From: Bacteroidia bacterium
GTDB taxonomy: Bacteria; Bacteroidota; Bacteroidia; B-17B0; Aurantibacillaceae
Assembly (NCBI GenBank): GCA_022841465.1
Contig: JALHRL010000025.1
Coordinates: 1-55,102 of the forward strand
Reading direction: 5' to 3'
DNA: 55,102 bases
The position numbers and the translations under genes are program-made. Numbering within the stretch: position 1 is the stretch's first letter; each line of letters begins with the position of its first letter. Under the pieces are notes generated by a model that did not search any database, was not told the DNA's origin, and saw only the letters and a program-made list of their open reading frames with translations. Below, one piece after another: positions 1 through 8,679 of this stretch.

Positions 1-3
1 TAA

Positions 4-840
4 TTACCCGATGGGCACCGCGTAGAAATTTTAAGTTCTAAAATTCCAAAGGCATTAAACGAATTTAGTAATTTAGGAAACGTTAAAGAAGTTAAAACTA
101 AAGACGGATATTACCGCTACTATTCAGAAGATGTAAAATCATCTGAAAATGCAAAAGAATTAAAAGAAGTACTCTTAAGCATGGGGTATTCAAATGCCAA
201 ACTTGCAACGGAAGAAAAAACAGAAAAAAACATTACCAATAATTTTGTAAATAATTCCCTTCCCGGAAAAATTGCTTACAGGGTTCAAGTTGGTGCTTAC
301 AAGGTAAGGAAACCCCTTAGCTCTTTTAAGCAACTATCAGGATACATTAAAGAGATAAATGCAGAAGACGGGTATTACAAATACGTTTCTGAAGATGTTA
401 AAACATTAGAAAATGCCTTGGATTTGCAAAATGCATTATTAACCATGGGCTTTAAAAATTCGTTTGTAACCGCTTATGAGGGAAACAAGCGTATTCCTCT
501 AATAGAATCCATTTTAGCAGGCTTAAGCGTTTATTTTAATTTAGATTCCTATAAGGTTTTACCTACTGAAATGGAAAAAATTGACTTTTATTTTAAAAAA
601 TATGCTAATAAAAACATAAAAGAAGTTGCACTTGAAGGAAATACTTGTAATTTAGGCTCCACGGAATACAACTTTGGTTTAAGTAAACGAAGGGTATTGG
701 CAGTTGAGGAGGCGCTTCAGCCTTATGTAAAAGTTAAAATTAACCGGAAATTTCTAGGTGAATTTTATCCGCTTTACAAAAACTCACCTGAATCCTCTAG
801 AAAACTAAATCGAAGAGTTGATGTGATAATAATTAACTAA
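4..840 (+). CDS. SPOR-repeat / OmpA-like C-terminal protein, N-terminus missing or broken
   Basis: Envelope protein predicted to bind peptidoglycan. Frame 1 is open from base 4. The first ATG is at 181, but bases 25-180 already encode a SPOR-like repeat (RVEILSS... to ...LLSMGYSNAKL) that aligns with a second repeat at residues 33-100 (numbered from ATG181). The true protein must therefore start further upstream, yet bases 1-3 are an in-frame TAA. Residues about 107-219 form an OmpA-like domain (GNTCNLGSTEYNFGLSKRR, ending RRVDVIII). By alignment with E. coli OmpA, the Asp that contacts diaminopimelate (D271) is Cys156 here, while the partner Arg is kept (R171). The gene is 11 bp upstream of the next one and probably co-transcribed with it. 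The domain assignment is fairly sure; the start and intactness are not. Confidence 0.65.
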   Translation, partial: LPDGHRVEILSSKIPKALNEFSNLGNVKEVKTKDGYYRYYSEDVKSSENAKELKEVLLSMGYSNAKLATEEKTEKNITNNFVNNSLPGKIAYRVQVGAYKVRKPLSSFKQLSGYIKEINAEDGYYKYVSEDVKTLENALDLQNALLTMGFKNSFVTAYEGNKRIPLIESILAGLSVYFNLDSYKVLPTEMEKIDFYFKKYANKNIKEVALEGNTCNLGSTEYNFGLSKRRVLAVEEALQPYVKVKINRKFLGEFYPLYKNSPESSRKLNRRVDVIIIN

Positions 841-851
841 AACTTTTTTCT

Positions 852-1820
852 ATGATACGCACTTCTAATTTAGCGGTTTTAGCCTTACTCCTTTTATTTG
901 TAAATAAATCCTTCTCGCAAGCAATACCATCGGAAGATGAAAAAATACCCTACTTAACTACTTTTAGTAAGGGGGCAAAAACATCGTTTGGAGATGATGA
1001 TTTTGTGCAAATATATTTTTTTGTAATCCCTGAAAAATCAAATGATCCATTTTATATTCGTGTTTACGACCCGGATATTGGCGGTACAATTGATGAGAAA
1101 AACATTGCCTTTAATTCTAAAACTAAATTCTCTTTTTACGGTGGTAAAGGCGCTCATTCAGATAAAGCAGCGAAAGGACAAAACCCTGAAGGAAATTATA
1201 AATCAGGTGTTTTTATTATGGGAAAAACATTTGGTGAAGACCCTGCCTTTGATGGTAAATGGTACGATTTTGGCCCTTTTAATCCAAAAGAAGGTGAATT
1301 ACAAACAGAAAATGGCGGTTATGTTTTTAAAATGGTAGTTGAAGGAATTGAAGGCGATGATGGTAATTTGTATAAAATGTTTTTATCGTCATCAAAAGAT
1401 AAAAATGTAAAAGTAGAAGGTGCTAACTCATTTTGTTACGAATATACTTTTAGATTAGATGAAAAAATGGCATCAGTAGGACATATTTATCCCTTTGTTC
1501 CAAAAGGTGTAGTTTCTTGTGAAGTAAGTGTTTTTGACTACGATAATGCAGGTACTATTAGAATGGTGTCGGTAGCAAAAAAAGGTGATATGTTTGCCTC
1601 CAATACAGAAGGTGTTTGGTCTAAAATGTCCTTCAAAATTTCTGAAGAAGAAGTAAACACTTCGTTGGATATTCAATTCATAAATAAAAAGGAAGTTAAA
1701 AATAATAATGTAGCCGTATTTATTACCAACCAGTATGGTGAGTTAATGCCGTTCTATTCATTACCCATCGGTGGAGTTCCAAAATATAAATACAAAATTG
1801 GCGTAAAACCTGCTAAATGA
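852..1820 (+). CDS. secreted protein of unknown function, operon partner of the SpoIIE sensor
   Basis: 322 aa. Residues 1-22 form a signal peptide (hydrophobic LAVLALLLLFV, cleavage after SFSQ), so the product is exported. The mature part is rich in Gly, Asp and Lys, looks beta-rich and has no motif I can name. A segment around FGDDDFVQIYFFVIPE and YIRVYDPDIGG resembles a beta-sandwich strand pattern. Its stop overlaps the start of the next gene (ATGA, 1817-1820), so the two are translationally coupled. This suggests a role alongside the periplasmic sensor, for example as ligand-side or scaffold protein; that role is inference. No enzymatic residues are recognisable. Confidence 0.8.
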   Translation: MIRTSNLAVLALLLLFVNKSFSQAIPSEDEKIPYLTTFSKGAKTSFGDDDFVQIYFFVIPEKSNDPFYIRVYDPDIGGTIDEKNIAFNSKTKFSFYGGKGAHSDKAAKGQNPEGNYKSGVFIMGKTFGEDPAFDGKWYDFGPFNPKEGELQTENGGYVFKMVVEGIEGDDGNLYKMFLSSSKDKNVKVEGANSFCYEYTFRLDEKMASVGHIYPFVPKGVVSCEVSVFDYDNAGTIRMVSVAKKGDMFASNTEGVWSKMSFKISEEEVNTSLDIQFINKKEVKNNNVAVFITNQYGELMPFYSLPIGGVPKYKYKIGVKPAK

Positions 1821-4800
1821 GAAAAATACTTGCATATTTAATTGTATTCTTATCTTTTAATTTTAGTGCGCAAGAATATAAATTCAACACATTCGGGCAA
1901 GAAGAAGGATTACCTCAGCCTTACGTTTATGATATTGTACAAATAAAAAACGGGTTTTTATACGTTGCTACAGGTGATGGTTTAGCTTCGTTTGATGGAT
2001 TTAAATTTAAAAAATTCACAAACAAAAATGGCTTAGCTGAAAATTATTGCAGCTCCCTTTATTTCGACTCCAAAAAACGACTTTGGATTGGCCACTTTGA
2101 GGGTGGAATTTCTTACTTAGAAAACAACAAATTTAATAAATTAAAAACTTCCGATTTTGATATGGCTCGCATTATTGGAATTGCGGAAGACAGTAAAGGG
2201 AACATTTATTACGCCAATAGCGCAGGCGGATTATTTATTATTAAAGAAAATAAAATATCAAAATTTACCGAAGAAGAAATGCCTCCTATAAATGAAATAA
2301 AAATTTATGGAGACATTTTATATGTGGCTAGCCAAGAAGGCTTACGGTTTTTTAATTTAAGCAATAGATCAAGGGCTTCAGAAACTTTAAAAGGGAGTGA
2401 AAATAAGAACATAAAAAACACAAGACTTAGCTCTAAAAACGAATTGTGGGTAGCCATTGAAGGAGAAGGAGTAAGTGTATTTAATAAAAATCAAGACGAA
2501 TTTAAAGCTATAACCACTTTTTCTGCTGAATTAAAAAGTGACAGAAAAAATATTAAAGATATTTGTTTAAAAGGGGATAATGAAGTTTGGATTTCACTTA
2601 CAGGTGAAGGAATTTGTGTAATAAAATTCACCAGTAACTTTCAAGTAGAGAAATCATATATTATTAATTCACGTAATGGTTTAAAAAGCGTTTTTATTAA
2701 TAAAATTTTTCAAGACAAAGAAGAAAACCTTTGGTTAGGCTCTACAGGAAATGGGTTATTTCAGTTTCTTTCAAGTCGTTTTGAATTATTCAGCTCCAAT
2801 AACATTTTACCCTTTGATGACATAAGAACAGTTGCTGTTGATGACTCTGATAACGTATACATATGCGATGACAGACAATTTTTTGCCTTTAATTTAAAAG
2901 CTAACCGTTATTACAATCAACGTTTAATTCCGGAAAATGAAGAACAGGAAATTAGATGTAATCACTTAATCCGAGCAAAAAATGAATTATGGATTGGAAC
3001 TACCAAAGCGCTTCACATTTTTGACGTTACTAAAGGAATTGTAAAGCTTAAAAAAACACTTGCCTTTTTTAATGATAAAACAATTAATTATATCACCAGG
3101 GATGCCAATGACAATGTTTTGGTTTGTACAACTGAAGGTTTGTTTTTCTTAGACAAAAATTACGAGCCTGAGAAAGTATTTAATACAGATATGAGAGCGC
3201 CTCACAATAACTTTTTAGGTTGCTTGGCAGACAGAAAAGGCAAACTATGGATTTTTTCACCCGAAACTCCATTGTATAATTTGTATAAAGATGAAGTAAG
3301 TTTAGAGAAAACACTTGATACCCTTGCTTCTTTTAGATTTGGTTCGGCAGTGCAAGACAAAGATGAAAATATTTGGTTTGCAACAGAAGGCGATGGTATT
3401 TTTGTGCTTGATAAATACAAAAAGTTTAAACATTACGGAACAGAAGCCGGCTTAAGTTCAGATTTTATTTACGGAATAATTGCCTCGCAGAAAGGCGACA
3501 TAGTTGCAACGCATAAAAATGGAATTAGTATAAAATACTCCAATCTTAAAACTTTTAGGCCAATTGATAAATCTACCGGTTTACCTGCTAATAACGTAAA
3601 TACAAATGCTTTATACCGAGATAAAAAAGGACAAATTTGGATGGGTACAACAGAAGGTTTAATAAAATACACTCCTTCTGAAGATAGAATAAACATTAAT
3701 CCTCCGGTTTTTTCTTTACTATCTGTAGAATTAAATAATACTAAAAAGCCTGTAAATGATACTTTACAAACATTAAATTATAATAACTACGAGTTGGTTT
3801 TTAATTTTATTGGAATATCACTTACAAATCCAAAAGGGGTGAGCTACCGATATAAATTAGAAGGATACGAAGAAAAATTCAGAATCACCGATGAGATAAG
3901 TGTTACATACCCGAAATTAAATGATGGAACCTACCGATTTGTTATTTATGCAAAAAATGCAGATGGTTTTGAAACACCCGAGCCTTTGGTTTACAAAATT
4001 ATAATTAAAAAACCTTTTTGGAAAGAAGTTTGGTTTTTTGTTGTAGTTGCTTTGGTTATTGGTTTAACTTTTTATTTTATATTTAAAATCAGAACAAAAA
4101 ATCTTTTAAAAGCTAAAATAGAATTAGAAGGTTTAGTAATGGAGAAAACTGCCGAGCTTGTAAAAGAGAAAGAAAAAATTGAAGAAGCAAACGAATTATT
4201 AAACGAAAAAAATAAAGATATTACTGCAAGTATTGCTTACGCAAAACGTATACAACGTGCCATACTTCCTGATAATGAAAATATAAAAAACAAAGTTGAT
4301 TTATTTGTACTTTATAAACCAAGAGACATTGTTAGTGGTGATTTTTATTGGCATTCTGAAACAAACAAATATACGTACATAGCAGTTGTAGATTGTACGG
4401 GACATGGTGTACCCGGTGCCTTTATGAGTTTATTAGGGTCTACCTTTTTAGACCAAGCTTTAAGTGAAAACAAAGATGATACACCGTCAAAATTACTTAA
4501 CCAATTAGACCACAAACTACACTCGGCATTTAAAACCAGAGAAGAGGAAAACAGAATTGGTGATGGTATGGATGCATTAATATTGAGGTACGATAAAACT
4601 ACAAAAGAATTAATGTTCTCCGGAGCAAACAGACCACTTTATTATTATCCTGTAAATGGAGATCCACAAGACTTTAAAGCACCTATATACTCTGTTGGTG
4701 GTGCATTTAGTAATGAATTAAAAGGTTATTATGATACTACTTTAAGTGTTTCTGAAGGAGATTGCGCTTATTTATTTAGCGATGGTTTTGGTGATCAATT

Positions 4801-4972
4801 TGGAGGTCCGAGAAACAAAAGGTATTCTACGAAACGTATGAAAGCTTATTTTAATGAAATACGAAACCTTTCTACAGAAGAACAATTACAAAATATTGAC
4901 AACGAATTTGAAACTTGGAAAGGGAATGAGGAGCAAATGGACGATATTTGTGTAATAGGAATTAAGTTTTAA
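1817..4972 (+). CDS. two-component-propeller (Reg_prop/Y_Y_Y) sensor with C-terminal SpoIIE-type PP2C phosphatase
   Basis: 1051 aa. Order of parts: signal peptide 1-19 (FNFSAQ); about 14 Reg_prop blades to residue ~640 (repeating motifs such as LWIGTTKALHIF, IWMGTTEGLIKY, NLWLGSTGNGL); Y_Y_Y domain ~655-725 (YRYKLEGYEEKF); one membrane helix ~738-757 (FFVVVALVIGLTFYFIF); a charged coiled coil ~760-815; and a SpoIIE/PP2C phosphatase ~815-1051 with metal-binding acidic motifs SGDFYW (Asp about 842) and VVDCTGHGVPGAF. The same periplasmic architecture in this phylum usually ends in a histidine kinase; here the output is a Ser/Thr phosphatase. Such phosphatases normally act on STAS-domain antagonists, and a STAS-like gene lies tail-to-tail immediately downstream. 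Confidence 0.93.
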   Translation: MRKILAYLIVFLSFNFSAQEYKFNTFGQEEGLPQPYVYDIVQIKNGFLYVATGDGLASFDGFKFKKFTNKNGLAENYCSSLYFDSKKRLWIGHFEGGISYLENNKFNKLKTSDFDMARIIGIAEDSKGNIYYANSAGGLFIIKENKISKFTEEEMPPINEIKIYGDILYVASQEGLRFFNLSNRSRASETLKGSENKNIKNTRLSSKNELWVAIEGEGVSVFNKNQDEFKAITTFSAELKSDRKNIKDICLKGDNEVWISLTGEGICVIKFTSNFQVEKSYIINSRNGLKSVFINKIFQDKEENLWLGSTGNGLFQFLSSRFELFSSNNILPFDDIRTVAVDDSDNVYICDDRQFFAFNLKANRYYNQRLIPENEEQEIRCNHLIRAKNELWIGTTKALHIFDVTKGIVKLKKTLAFFNDKTINYITRDANDNVLVCTTEGLFFLDKNYEPEKVFNTDMRAPHNNFLGCLADRKGKLWIFSPETPLYNLYKDEVSLEKTLDTLASFRFGSAVQDKDENIWFATEGDGIFVLDKYKKFKHYGTEAGLSSDFIYGIIASQKGDIVATHKNGISIKYSNLKTFRPIDKSTGLPANNVNTNALYRDKKGQIWMGTTEGLIKYTPSEDRININPPVFSLLSVELNNTKKPVNDTLQTLNYNNYELVFNFIGISLTNPKGVSYRYKLEGYEEKFRITDEISVTYPKLNDGTYRFVIYAKNADGFETPEPLVYKIIIKKPFWKEVWFFVVVALVIGLTFYFIFKIRTKNLLKAKIELEGLVMEKTAELVKEKEKIEEANELLNEKNKDITASIAYAKRIQRAILPDNENIKNKVDLFVLYKPRDIVSGDFYWHSETNKYTYIAVVDCTGHGVPGAFMSLLGSTFLDQALSENKDDTPSKLLNQLDHKLHSAFKTREEENRIGDGMDALILRYDKTTKELMFSGANRPLYYYPVNGDPQDFKAPIYSVGGAFSNELKGYYDTTLSVSEGDCAYLFSDGFGDQFGGPRNKRYSTKRMKAYFNEIRNLSTEEQLQNIDNEFETWKGNEEQMDDICVIGIKF

Positions 4973-5355
4973 TCCTCTGCTTTTTTTATTTCATTTTGCA
5001 ACCATAAAATGGCTTCGCCTTCATTGGTGAATATTTTTGTTGGATTAGCAGGTTTATTAAAATTTATAAAAAAATTCCCTAAAAATTTATTGGCTGAGGA
5101 ATCAGACACCAATGCTAAGGCTATTCTGTCATCTGAGTAATCTTTACCGGAAGCTATTTTACGCGCTTCGGCAGTTATTTGAAATGGATCAGAAGCACAA
5201 ATCATTAAAGCATATTTTCCGATAGTTACAAGTCTTCTGTTTTCAATCTTCATTTGGATAATATCGTTCTCATTAATTTCTATGTTTTCATGAATATAAA
5301 TTTTAATGATTTTATCACTTATTAAAGTATGGTTATATTTAGTTACAGAATTCAT
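4969..5355 (-). CDS. small STAS/SpoIIAA-like protein (DUF7793-type)
   Basis: 128 aa, cytoplasmic, no signal peptide. The fold pattern suggests alternating strands and helices, with a C-terminal segment FTNEGEAILWLQNEI that is typical of the last helix of SpoIIAA/STAS-like proteins in Bacteroidota; I cannot point to a phospho-acceptor Ser with certainty. The ATG at 5355 is the only good start. The gene converges on the SpoIIE-phosphatase gene and their stop codons interlock (TTAA, 4969-4972). A functional link, with this protein as the phosphatase substrate or anti-sigma regulator, is inferred from the neighbourhood and not shown. Confidence 0.7.
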   Translation of the reverse strand: MNSVTKYNHTLISDKIIKIYIHENIEINENDIIQMKIENRRLVTIGKYALMICASDPFQITAEARKIASGKDYSDDRIALALVSDSSANKFLGNFFINFNKPANPTKIFTNEGEAILWLQNEIKKAED

Positions 5356-5537
5356 TTCGATGAAACGCTTAATTTATCAGATGAACAAGATAAATATAAG
5401 TATTAATCCACGAAATTCAAAAAAGATTCCAATTATCTTAACATATAAGGCAAAAAACAATTGATTTATCCCTTTTTATGCAATAACACCCATAAAGCAG
5501 AAAGACCCTTTCGTGAGATAACGGAGGGGGCTTTATG

Positions 5538-5554
5538 GTGGAGAATATCGGATT
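5538..5554 (-). repeat. 17-bp copy of the 3' end of tRNA-Ala (att-like direct repeat)
   Basis: Bases 5538-5554 and 5700-5716 are identical (GTGGAGAATATCGGATT). The second copy is the 3' end of the tRNA-Ala gene: acceptor strand, 3' half of the T stem and part of the T loop. A tRNA 3' tail repeated downstream in the same orientation is the usual footprint of site-specific integration, or of loss of an integrated element. Read on the minus strand, the copy continues with CA, so that an ACCA end follows the acceptor sequence, whereas the real gene has ACGG. The interval between copies is only 145 bp and encodes no integrase. Confidence 0.7.
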
Positions 5555-5584
5555 AATCTCTTTGATCCGATAAATCAGTACAGT

Positions 5585-5694
5585 GAATCAAAACTTCTAC
5601 TTCGCAATTTTTGGTTTTCATCAATGAGGCTCTTTGCAAGCAAAGCCATACTTCTGAAAACCAAAAATCCCCGCTATGCGGGGAAGTTTTGATT
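5585..5694. repeat. 110-bp composite palindrome with nested hairpins
   Basis: Outer arms 5586-5597 and 5683-5694 are a perfect 12-bp inverted repeat (AATCAAAACTTC/GAAGTTTTGATT). Inner arms 5607-5620 and 5655-5668 are a perfect 14-bp inverted repeat (ATTTTTGGTTTTCA/TGAAAACCAAAAAT). The apex 5628-5647 pairs GGC..TTTGC with GCAAA..GCC. A GC-rich side hairpin CCCCGC-TAT-GCGGGG lies on one side (5669-5683). This nested design is far beyond chance for AT-rich DNA and suggests a palindromic repeat element or a structured RNA. It contains no coding capacity. Confidence 0.8.
5663..5683 (-). terminator. probable intrinsic terminator of tRNA-Ala
   Basis: On the minus strand the side hairpin CCCCGC-ATA-GCGGGG (5683-5669) is followed by ATTTTTGG, with a short U tract, 17 nt after the tRNA 3' end. 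A strong GC stem with a weak U tract is reasonable as a tRNA terminator. The hairpin is also part of the larger palindrome, so its role may be different. Confidence 0.5.
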
Positions 5695-5700
5695 ATTCCG

Positions 5701-5774
5701 TGGAGAATATCGGATTCGAACCGATCACCTCTTCACTGCCAGCGAAGCGCTCTAGCCAAATGAGCTAATCCCCC
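5701..5774 (-). tRNA. tRNA-Ala(GGC)
   Basis: 74 nt including discriminator A. Read on the minus strand: acceptor GGGGGAT pairs with ATTCTCC (two G-U pairs), D arm GCTC/GAGC with GG in the loop, anticodon stem CTTCG/TGAAG around loop CTGGCAG (anticodon GGC), 5-nt variable loop, T arm ATCGG-TTCGAAT-CCGAT. CCA is not encoded. It lies 43 bp downstream of infB on the same strand; it could be transcribed with the infB operon or from its own weak promoter. Confidence 0.93.
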
Positions 5775-5817
5775 TTAATAATTATGATTGATGAATTATA
5801 AAATACAATTATAAAAG

Positions 5818-8625
5818 TTAAAGTTTCGCTTTTACTTCAATCATTTCATATCCTTCAATAATATCACCAACTTCAATTGCATCAAATCCGTCAATATTTA
5901 ATCCACACTCGTAACCTGCAGCTACTTCTTTTACGTCGTCTTTAAAACGTTTCAACGATCCTAAAGAACCGTCGTGTAATACAATACCATTTCTAATTAC
6001 GCGTACTTTAGTGTTTCTGGTTACTTTTCCATCCATTACATAACATCCTGCAATAGTACCCACCTTTGTGATATTAAATACTTCTCTAATTTCAATATTG
6101 CAAACAACTTTTTCTTCAAACTCAGGAGAAAGCATTCCTTCCATTGCTGCTTTAATCTCATCAATTGCCTGATAAATGATAGAATATAAACGAATATCAA
6201 TCTCTTCTGTTTCTGCTAACCTTCTTGCATTTAAGGTTGGGCGCACTTGGAAACCAACAATAATTGCATTAGAAGCAGATGCTAACATAACGTCATTCTC
6301 GCTAATAGCACCAACTGATTTGTGAATGATATTAATTGCAATTTTTTCAGTTGATAATTTTAATAAACTATCTGACAAGGCTTCTATAGATCCATCTACA
6401 TCACCCTTAACAATTACATTTAATTCTTTAAAATCACCAATGGCTAAACGTCTGCCAATTTCATCCAGTGTAATATGTTTTTGTGTTCTAATTCCTTGCT
6501 CGCGTTGTAATTGTAATCGTTTATTAGCTAATTCTCTTGCCTCTCGCTCATCTGACATCACATTAAACTTATCTCCTGCTGTTGGCGAACCGTTTAATCC
6601 CAATAACTGAACTGGAATAGAAGGCCCTGCTTCTTTAATTGGTAAACCTCTTTCATTGGTCATTGCTTTAACACGGCCACTATAACCTCCGGCAACTAAA
6701 ATATCACCTACTTTTAATGTTCCTTTTTGTACAATAACATCAGCAACGTGCCCGCGGCCTTTATCTAATTTTGCTTCAATAACGGTTCCCGAAGCGCGTA
6801 CTTTAGGATTTGCTTTAAGATCTAATATTTCCGCTTCTAATAAAACTTTTTCTAAAAGCAATTCTATATTCTTACCCATCTTGGCAGAAATTTCTTGCGA
6901 TTGGAACTTACCACCCCACTCTTCCACTAAAATATTCATGTTTGCCAAATCTTCACGAATTTTATTAGGGTTTGCTCCCGGTTTATCCATTTTATTTATC
7001 GCAATAATCATTGGCACACCCGCAGCTTGAGCGTGGTTAATTGCTTCTTTTGTTTGAGGCATTACGCTATCATCGGCAGCAACAACAATAATTACAATGT
7101 CTGTTATTTTTGCTCCACGTGCACGCATGGCAGTAAAGGCTTCGTGACCCGGTGTATCCAAAAAGGTAATAGATTTCCCGTTATCTAATTTTACATTATA
7201 ACTTCCAATGTGCTGCGTAATTCCTCCGGCTTCGCCTGCAACCACATTTGCTTTACGAATATAATCTAATAATGATGTTTTACCGTGATCAACGTGACCC
7301 ATAATGGTTACTATTGGCGGACGGTGCACAATATCTTCCGGATTATCTTCTTCTTTCTCTTCAATAGCCTCTACAACTTCCGCCGATACGAATTCAGTTT
7401 TAAAACCAAATTCTTCGGCCACAATGGCAATTGTTTCTGCATCTAAACGTTGATTAATAGAAACAAATAAACCTAAACTCATGCATGTTGCAATAATTTT
7501 ATTTACCGGAACATCCATCATGGTTGCCAACTGATTTGCAGAAACGAATTCAGTAACTTTTAAAATACTTTTTTCAGCATCTAACAATTCTTGCTTTTCA
7601 GCCATTCGTTCGCGAACAATGTCTCGCTTATCTCTTCTGTTTTTAGAAGATTTTGATTTAGAACCTTTTTCACTTAAACGCGCAAGGGTTTCTTTAATTT
7701 GTGCCTGAATTTCTTCCTCGGTTAATTCATGGCGTGGTTTAGAAGCATTTCCGCTGCCTGTTCCGGTTTTCTTTTGTTTAGGATCTCCGTATTTTTCTTT
7801 AGCGCGCTCACGGGCAATTTTAGCTTGCTCGGTACCAACTTTTTTAATTTCCTCTTCACTTAAACCGCCTTTTTTAATGCGCTTGCGTTTTTTACGTTCT
7901 GCACTAAAACTATTTTCGCCTTTTTTAGCGGGTTCTTTTTCTACCGGTAATTCTACTTTACCTAAAATTTTTGGTCCCGATAAAGTTTCATACTTTGTTT
8001 CAATATGTTCTATCGGTGTTTCCTCATGGGTTACTTCAGGTTTAACATGTTCCTCTATTTCCTTCTTGGTTTCAACAACTTCTTCAGAGGCTTTTCCCTT
8101 TTTCGCTTTCCCTTTAGTTGCCTTGGTTTCCTCCGTTTCCTTTTTAGAGCCTTTATCTGGTTTTGTTTTTAGATTCATTGAATCTAAATCCAATTTCCCT
8201 AAAACCTTTGGTCCTTCTTTTAATTCAATTTCTTGTTTTAAAATTTCCTCCGGTTTCTCTTTTTTTACTTTTTCTTTTACAGGCTCTTCTGTTAAGGTTG
8301 AGGCTTTAGTTCTGGTTAAATCAGTTATTACAACTTCTTTTGCTGTTTCTTCTGCTTTTTTACCTTTTTTTACATCCTCTAGTACAATTGATTCTCGTTT
8401 AATTTTGGTAATGTTTTGAGTAACCTGCTCCGCTTCTTCGCGTGCAGATTTATCTGTTGAAAATGCTTTCAACAAATGAGAATATTCCTCAGCCCCGATT
8501 TTGGCATTAGGGTTTGCTTCAACCTTAATTCCTTTAGAGTCAAGAAACTCAACAATCTTTCCTAACGAAAGATTAAATTCCTTAGCTACTTTACTTAATC
8601 GAAGTTGTAATGTTCCTTCTGACAT
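5818..8625 (-). CDS. infB: translation initiation factor IF-2
   Basis: 935 aa GTPase that delivers initiator fMet-tRNA to the small ribosomal subunit. IF2_N-like domain at residues ~1-45 ([25 protein letters not shown]), then a long, highly charged Lys/Glu linker to ~340, a second IF2_N at ~355-410, and the G domain with G1 GHVDHGKT (443-450), G2 GGITQHIG, G3 DTPGH, G4 NKMD and G5 SAK. Domains II-IV follow to the C-terminus. The length suits Bacteroidota IF-2, which has a long N-terminus. Last protein gene of the rimP-nusA-infB operon, 54 bp after nusA. Confidence 0.98.
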   Translation of the reverse strand: MSEGTLQLRLSKVAKEFNLSLGKIVEFLDSKGIKVEANPNAKIGAEEYSHLLKAFSTDKSAREEAEQVTQNITKIKRESIVLEDVKKGKKAEETAKEVVITDLTRTKASTLTEEPVKEKVKKEKPEEILKQEIELKEGPKVLGKLDLDSMNLKTKPDKGSKKETEETKATKGKAKKGKASEEVVETKKEIEEHVKPEVTHEETPIEHIETKYETLSGPKILGKVELPVEKEPAKKGENSFSAERKKRKRIKKGGLSEEEIKKVGTEQAKIARERAKEKYGDPKQKKTGTGSGNASKPRHELTEEEIQAQIKETLARLSEKGSKSKSSKNRRDKRDIVRERMAEKQELLDAEKSILKVTEFVSANQLATMMDVPVNKIIATCMSLGLFVSINQRLDAETIAIVAEEFGFKTEFVSAEVVEAIEEKEEDNPEDIVHRPPIVTIMGHVDHGKTSLLDYIRKANVVAGEAGGITQHIGSYNVKLDNGKSITFLDTPGHEAFTAMRARGAKITDIVIIVVAADDSVMPQTKEAINHAQAAGVPMIIAINKMDKPGANPNKIREDLANMNILVEEWGGKFQSQEISAKMGKNIELLLEKVLLEAEILDLKANPKVRASGTVIEAKLDKGRGHVADVIVQKGTLKVGDILVAGGYSGRVKAMTNERGLPIKEAGPSIPVQLLGLNGSPTAGDKFNVMSDEREARELANKRLQLQREQGIRTQKHITLDEIGRRLAIGDFKELNVIVKGDVDGSIEALSDSLLKLSTEKIAINIIHKSVGAISENDVMLASASNAIIVGFQVRPTLNARRLAETEEIDIRLYSIIYQAIDEIKAAMEGMLSPEFEEKVVCNIEIREVFNITKVGTIAGCYVMDGKVTRNTKVRVIRNGIVLHDGSLGSLKRFKDDVKEVAAGYECGLNIDGFDAIEVGDIIEGYEMIEVKAKL

Positions 8626-8679
8626 ATTTTATTTATCCTTTTTTAAATTTAGTATAAAGCAATTGCTTTACTTATTCTA

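Larger units (their letters stand above)
5356..5700. other. 345-bp gene-free stretch filled with hairpins
   Basis: No ORF worth keeping. Bases 5356-5480 are AT-rich and featureless. An imperfect inverted repeat spans 5487-5540: arms 5487-5498 and 5530-5540 (ATAAAGC/GCTTTAT, extended by CACC/GGTG with one bulged base). An 8-bp hairpin TATCGGAT/ATCCGATA lies at 5546-5572 and contains most of the copied tRNA tail. The 110-bp composite palindrome at 5585-5694 is described separately. The stretch lies just downstream of tRNA-Ala (minus strand) and upstream of the STAS-like gene. Confidence 0.75.

Noticed and set aside
5806-5813. Possible minus-strand -7 element (TATAATTG) for tRNA-Ala
   Set aside because: One mismatch to TAnnTTTG and no -33 partner; in this AT-rich spacer a chance match is likely.
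7877-8419. 180-aa plus-strand ORF
   Set aside because: Antisense of the Lys/Glu-rich linker of infB; low complexity, no start signals, no domain.
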